A DNA stretch of 64,000 bases from Lecanosticta acicola. Its lineage: Eukaryota > Ascomycota > Dothideomycetes > Mycosphaerellales > Mycosphaerellaceae. The position numbers and the translations under genes were made by a program. Shown here piece after piece: positions 62,291-64,000 of this stretch (the first letter of the stretch is position 1; each line of letters begins with the position of its first letter). Under the pieces are notes generated by a model. It had not been told where the DNA came from. It saw only the letters and a list, made by a program, of their open reading frames with translations, and searched no databases. The stretch covers positions 62,001 through 126,000 of the forward strand of contig CAVMBE010000049.1 of assembly GCA_963674455.1 (NCBI GenBank). Direction: 5' to 3'.

Positions 62291-62910
62291 TCGGACGAAG
62301 CAACCCTAGTACGAACCTGACTACTTCCAAAAGAGCGTCCTGGCCCACCGCGAGGCGTTCTTCCTTGACATGTGAGCTTTGTCTCTATACACCGCGTACA
62401 GGGGATCTTGATTTGCGCAGATGCCAGCAACGTCAAACATCCTGTGCCCTGTCAGACTTTTTGATTTACCTTCCGATCACACTTCGCTTTGCCTTTTTGC
62501 GCAGTTGGCGCAAGCTATTGCGGTCTCTGTTTGCAGGTCGATACCTACGTGGGATATGGTGGTTCTTGTGTGATTTTGGAGAGCGAGGAGCCTGCAGCAA
62601 TAGCCTTCGACATTTGTTTGCAATTTGGTGCCATGGGAGGCTGAAGTGCAAGCTCCTTCATGAGGTCTCAATCTTCTGAAGTCTGAGCTGCCAGTCAGTG
62701 TGAGCGACATGAAAAGGCACTCAAACATGGTGATTGCATAATCAGAAACCCTCGGCCTAGAGGTAATGACAGCCCAAAATGGACCTGGTTTCCATTATGC
62801 AAATAAAGCGCTTGTCCAGTTGTAAAAAGATAGAGCTGCTTCTATTACCCCGCTGAGCTCTTGAGATGCAATTTGCTGAATGTAATTTAACAAAGAAGAC
62901 GGAGACGCTT
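62291..62910. other. Spacer without recognised gene
   Basis: This lies between the PhiA-like relic and the 3' end of the SAC phosphatase gene. No supported ORF. It may include the lost 5' part of the relic. Confidence 0.4.
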
Positions 62911-64000
62911 CTACTCGCGACGTTTCTTGCCCTCTTCCAGGATTCCGAGACGAGAGTCGCTCTTGCCGCCACTGACGAATGGTCCAATGAGAGGATCTTT
63001 GCTGGCTCTGTCGAGTGTGTCTTGGTACGCCTCGATCGCCCATTGTGGCGTGTTGAGTTTCGGCCAGTTGACCTAACAATCTGTCAGCTGTGGAAGAGGA
63101 GTACGAATGGCATGGGATAACTCACATAGAGACTTCCATATGTTGACATGAACCGGCCTGCATAGCCAGCGACAGCCATGCTGAAGAGCGTAAACAACCG
63201 CAAAGGCCAGATTGTCGAATCTGGTAGGCGGTTTGTGCTCACGCTGATGACAACAAAGAAGACACAGAATCCGAGAACGTAGGGGACTGCTTGGATGATG
63301 ACTGGTCTTCGGTCTGCAAATTGCTGTGCTGACCCAATGCCGCCCATGTCTGGAGGATACTGGCCTAGGAAGAGATCAAAAGCATCCTGTCGGGGACCGT
63401 CGGCGAAATTATTCTTGATATACCGAGTGCAGCTATTGCTGAAATCCTGCAGCATACCCGCCCTCGTGCGGTTGCCGGTTCGTGTGAAGTCGGTCTTCAG
63501 AGCGCCTGTTCCTGAATATGTCTTCGAGACGATGTCGGCATTGTCAGCCCAGACGTTTCGGAAGAGATGCTCGAAGGTTTCGTCATCTTGTGCCGTCTCT
63601 CCGGCGCGAAGTAGTCCCAGGTCGAGCAGCATACGAGTCAATGCCCATCGGCCCAGCATCGATTGGACGACATTTGTGCGGTCCAAGCAATCCATGCAAT
63701 TTGTTCTCACAACCGCCGTCTGCTTTCTTCTGACATCAACACCTCCAGAAGGCATGTCAATGCCGTGGAAATAGCCTCCGGCTGTGAGACCATCCTTAAG
63801 TTGGTCGAGCAAGAGCTGTGCGCGGTGCCACTTCAAACCCTTTGTCTCATTGTGAAAATCAAAGTAGACGTAGTGAAGGTGGTCAAACCAGCCTCGCTTA
63901 TCACCAGGCTCGATGACATCGAACTTCTCATTGGTCTTGCGATCAGCTTCGATCTCTTCTTGTGGGGAGCTTTGCAGTATTTTGACGACTTGCTCGTATG
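62911..64000 (-). CDS. SAC-domain phosphoinositide phosphatase (Sac1 type), C-terminal part
   Basis: This is an integral ER/Golgi membrane phosphatase that removes phosphate from PI4P. It is partial because the 5' end lies beyond 64000. Exons seen on the minus strand are 64000-63126 (open at the edge) and 63072-62911, with a 53-bp intron (GTGAGT...TTGTTAG) in phase 0. The catalytic CX5R(T) loop is RTNCMDCLDRTNVVQSMLGR. Upstream, HYVYFDFHNETKGLKWHRA is the conserved strand before it. Downstream, FRNVWADNADIVSKTYSGTG, ALKTDFTRTGNRT and YIKNNFADGPRQDAFDLFLG match Sac1. Two transmembrane helices follow (VPYVLGFCVFFVVISVS and LFTLFSMAVAGYAGRF). The second exon supplies the cytosolic C-terminus ending GILEEGKKRRE, with a lysine-rich ER-retrieval-like end. 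Confidence 0.93.

Noticed and set aside
1..64000. CRISPR arrays, insertion sequences or bacterial-type operons
   Set aside because: Spliced eukaryotic genes throughout, with no spaced direct repeats of CRISPR form and no transposase recognised.

Overview
The window is nuclear DNA from a filamentous ascomycete, most likely a Dothideomycete. The evidence is many short (48-108 bp) GT-AG introns with CTRAY branch points, well-spaced genes on both strands with no operons, fungus-specific families (Zn2Cys6 regulator, AtaL/DUF1857, CmcJ-like, PhiA-like, fungal Myb-like proteins), a G3:U70 tRNA-Ala with an intron, and an AT-rich block that looks like repeat-induced point mutation (RIP). The species cannot be named from the sequence. 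Most exon joins given here were derived by hand from splice sites, reading phase and family conservation, and no transcript data were available.

Left third (1-23 kb): a 5'-open low-complexity protein, a sugar transporter with an apparent GC-AG intron, an AP180-type endocytic adaptor, a decayed SRPK-like kinase, two divergent Myb-type genes separated by a 3.3-kb gene-free stretch, a RIP-like island beside a broken APH-family kinase, an Mmt-type mitochondrial metal transporter, a Tm-1-like/UPF0261 protein and an Arg/Asp-rich protein.

Middle (24-44 kb): a coiled-coil protein, a CmcJ/AsaB-like enzyme, a Rab5-family GTPase with an acidic insert, a ferric-reductase-like oxidoreductase, tRNA-Ala(AGC) with a 32-nt intron, a degenerate RecA-like protein, the 15-kDa complex I subunit, a peroxisomal (SKL) flavin oxidase, a methyltransferase head-to-head with an AtaL-like protein, a dithiol glutaredoxin and a small four-helix membrane protein.

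Right third (44-64 kb): a microsatellite-dense spacer, an F-box/WD40 protein, a secreted BBE-type flavin oxidase, an unknown membrane protein, an OSTalpha/TMEM184 protein, a 1068-aa Zn2Cys6 regulator, the tRNA-splicing endonuclease subunit Sen15 head-to-head with a seven-exon Ure2-like GST, a frameshifted PhiA-like relic and the C-terminal part of a SAC-domain phosphoinositide phosphatase cut by the window edge.

The genes are mostly unrelated housekeeping and accessory functions, and no complete metabolite cluster or defence island is visible. The more unusual content is three gene relics (SRPK-like, APH-like, PhiA-like), the RIP-like block, the GC-AG intron, and the endocytic adaptor whose repeats combine NPF and LxxQxTG motifs. 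I did not find a convincing previously undescribed multi-gene system.
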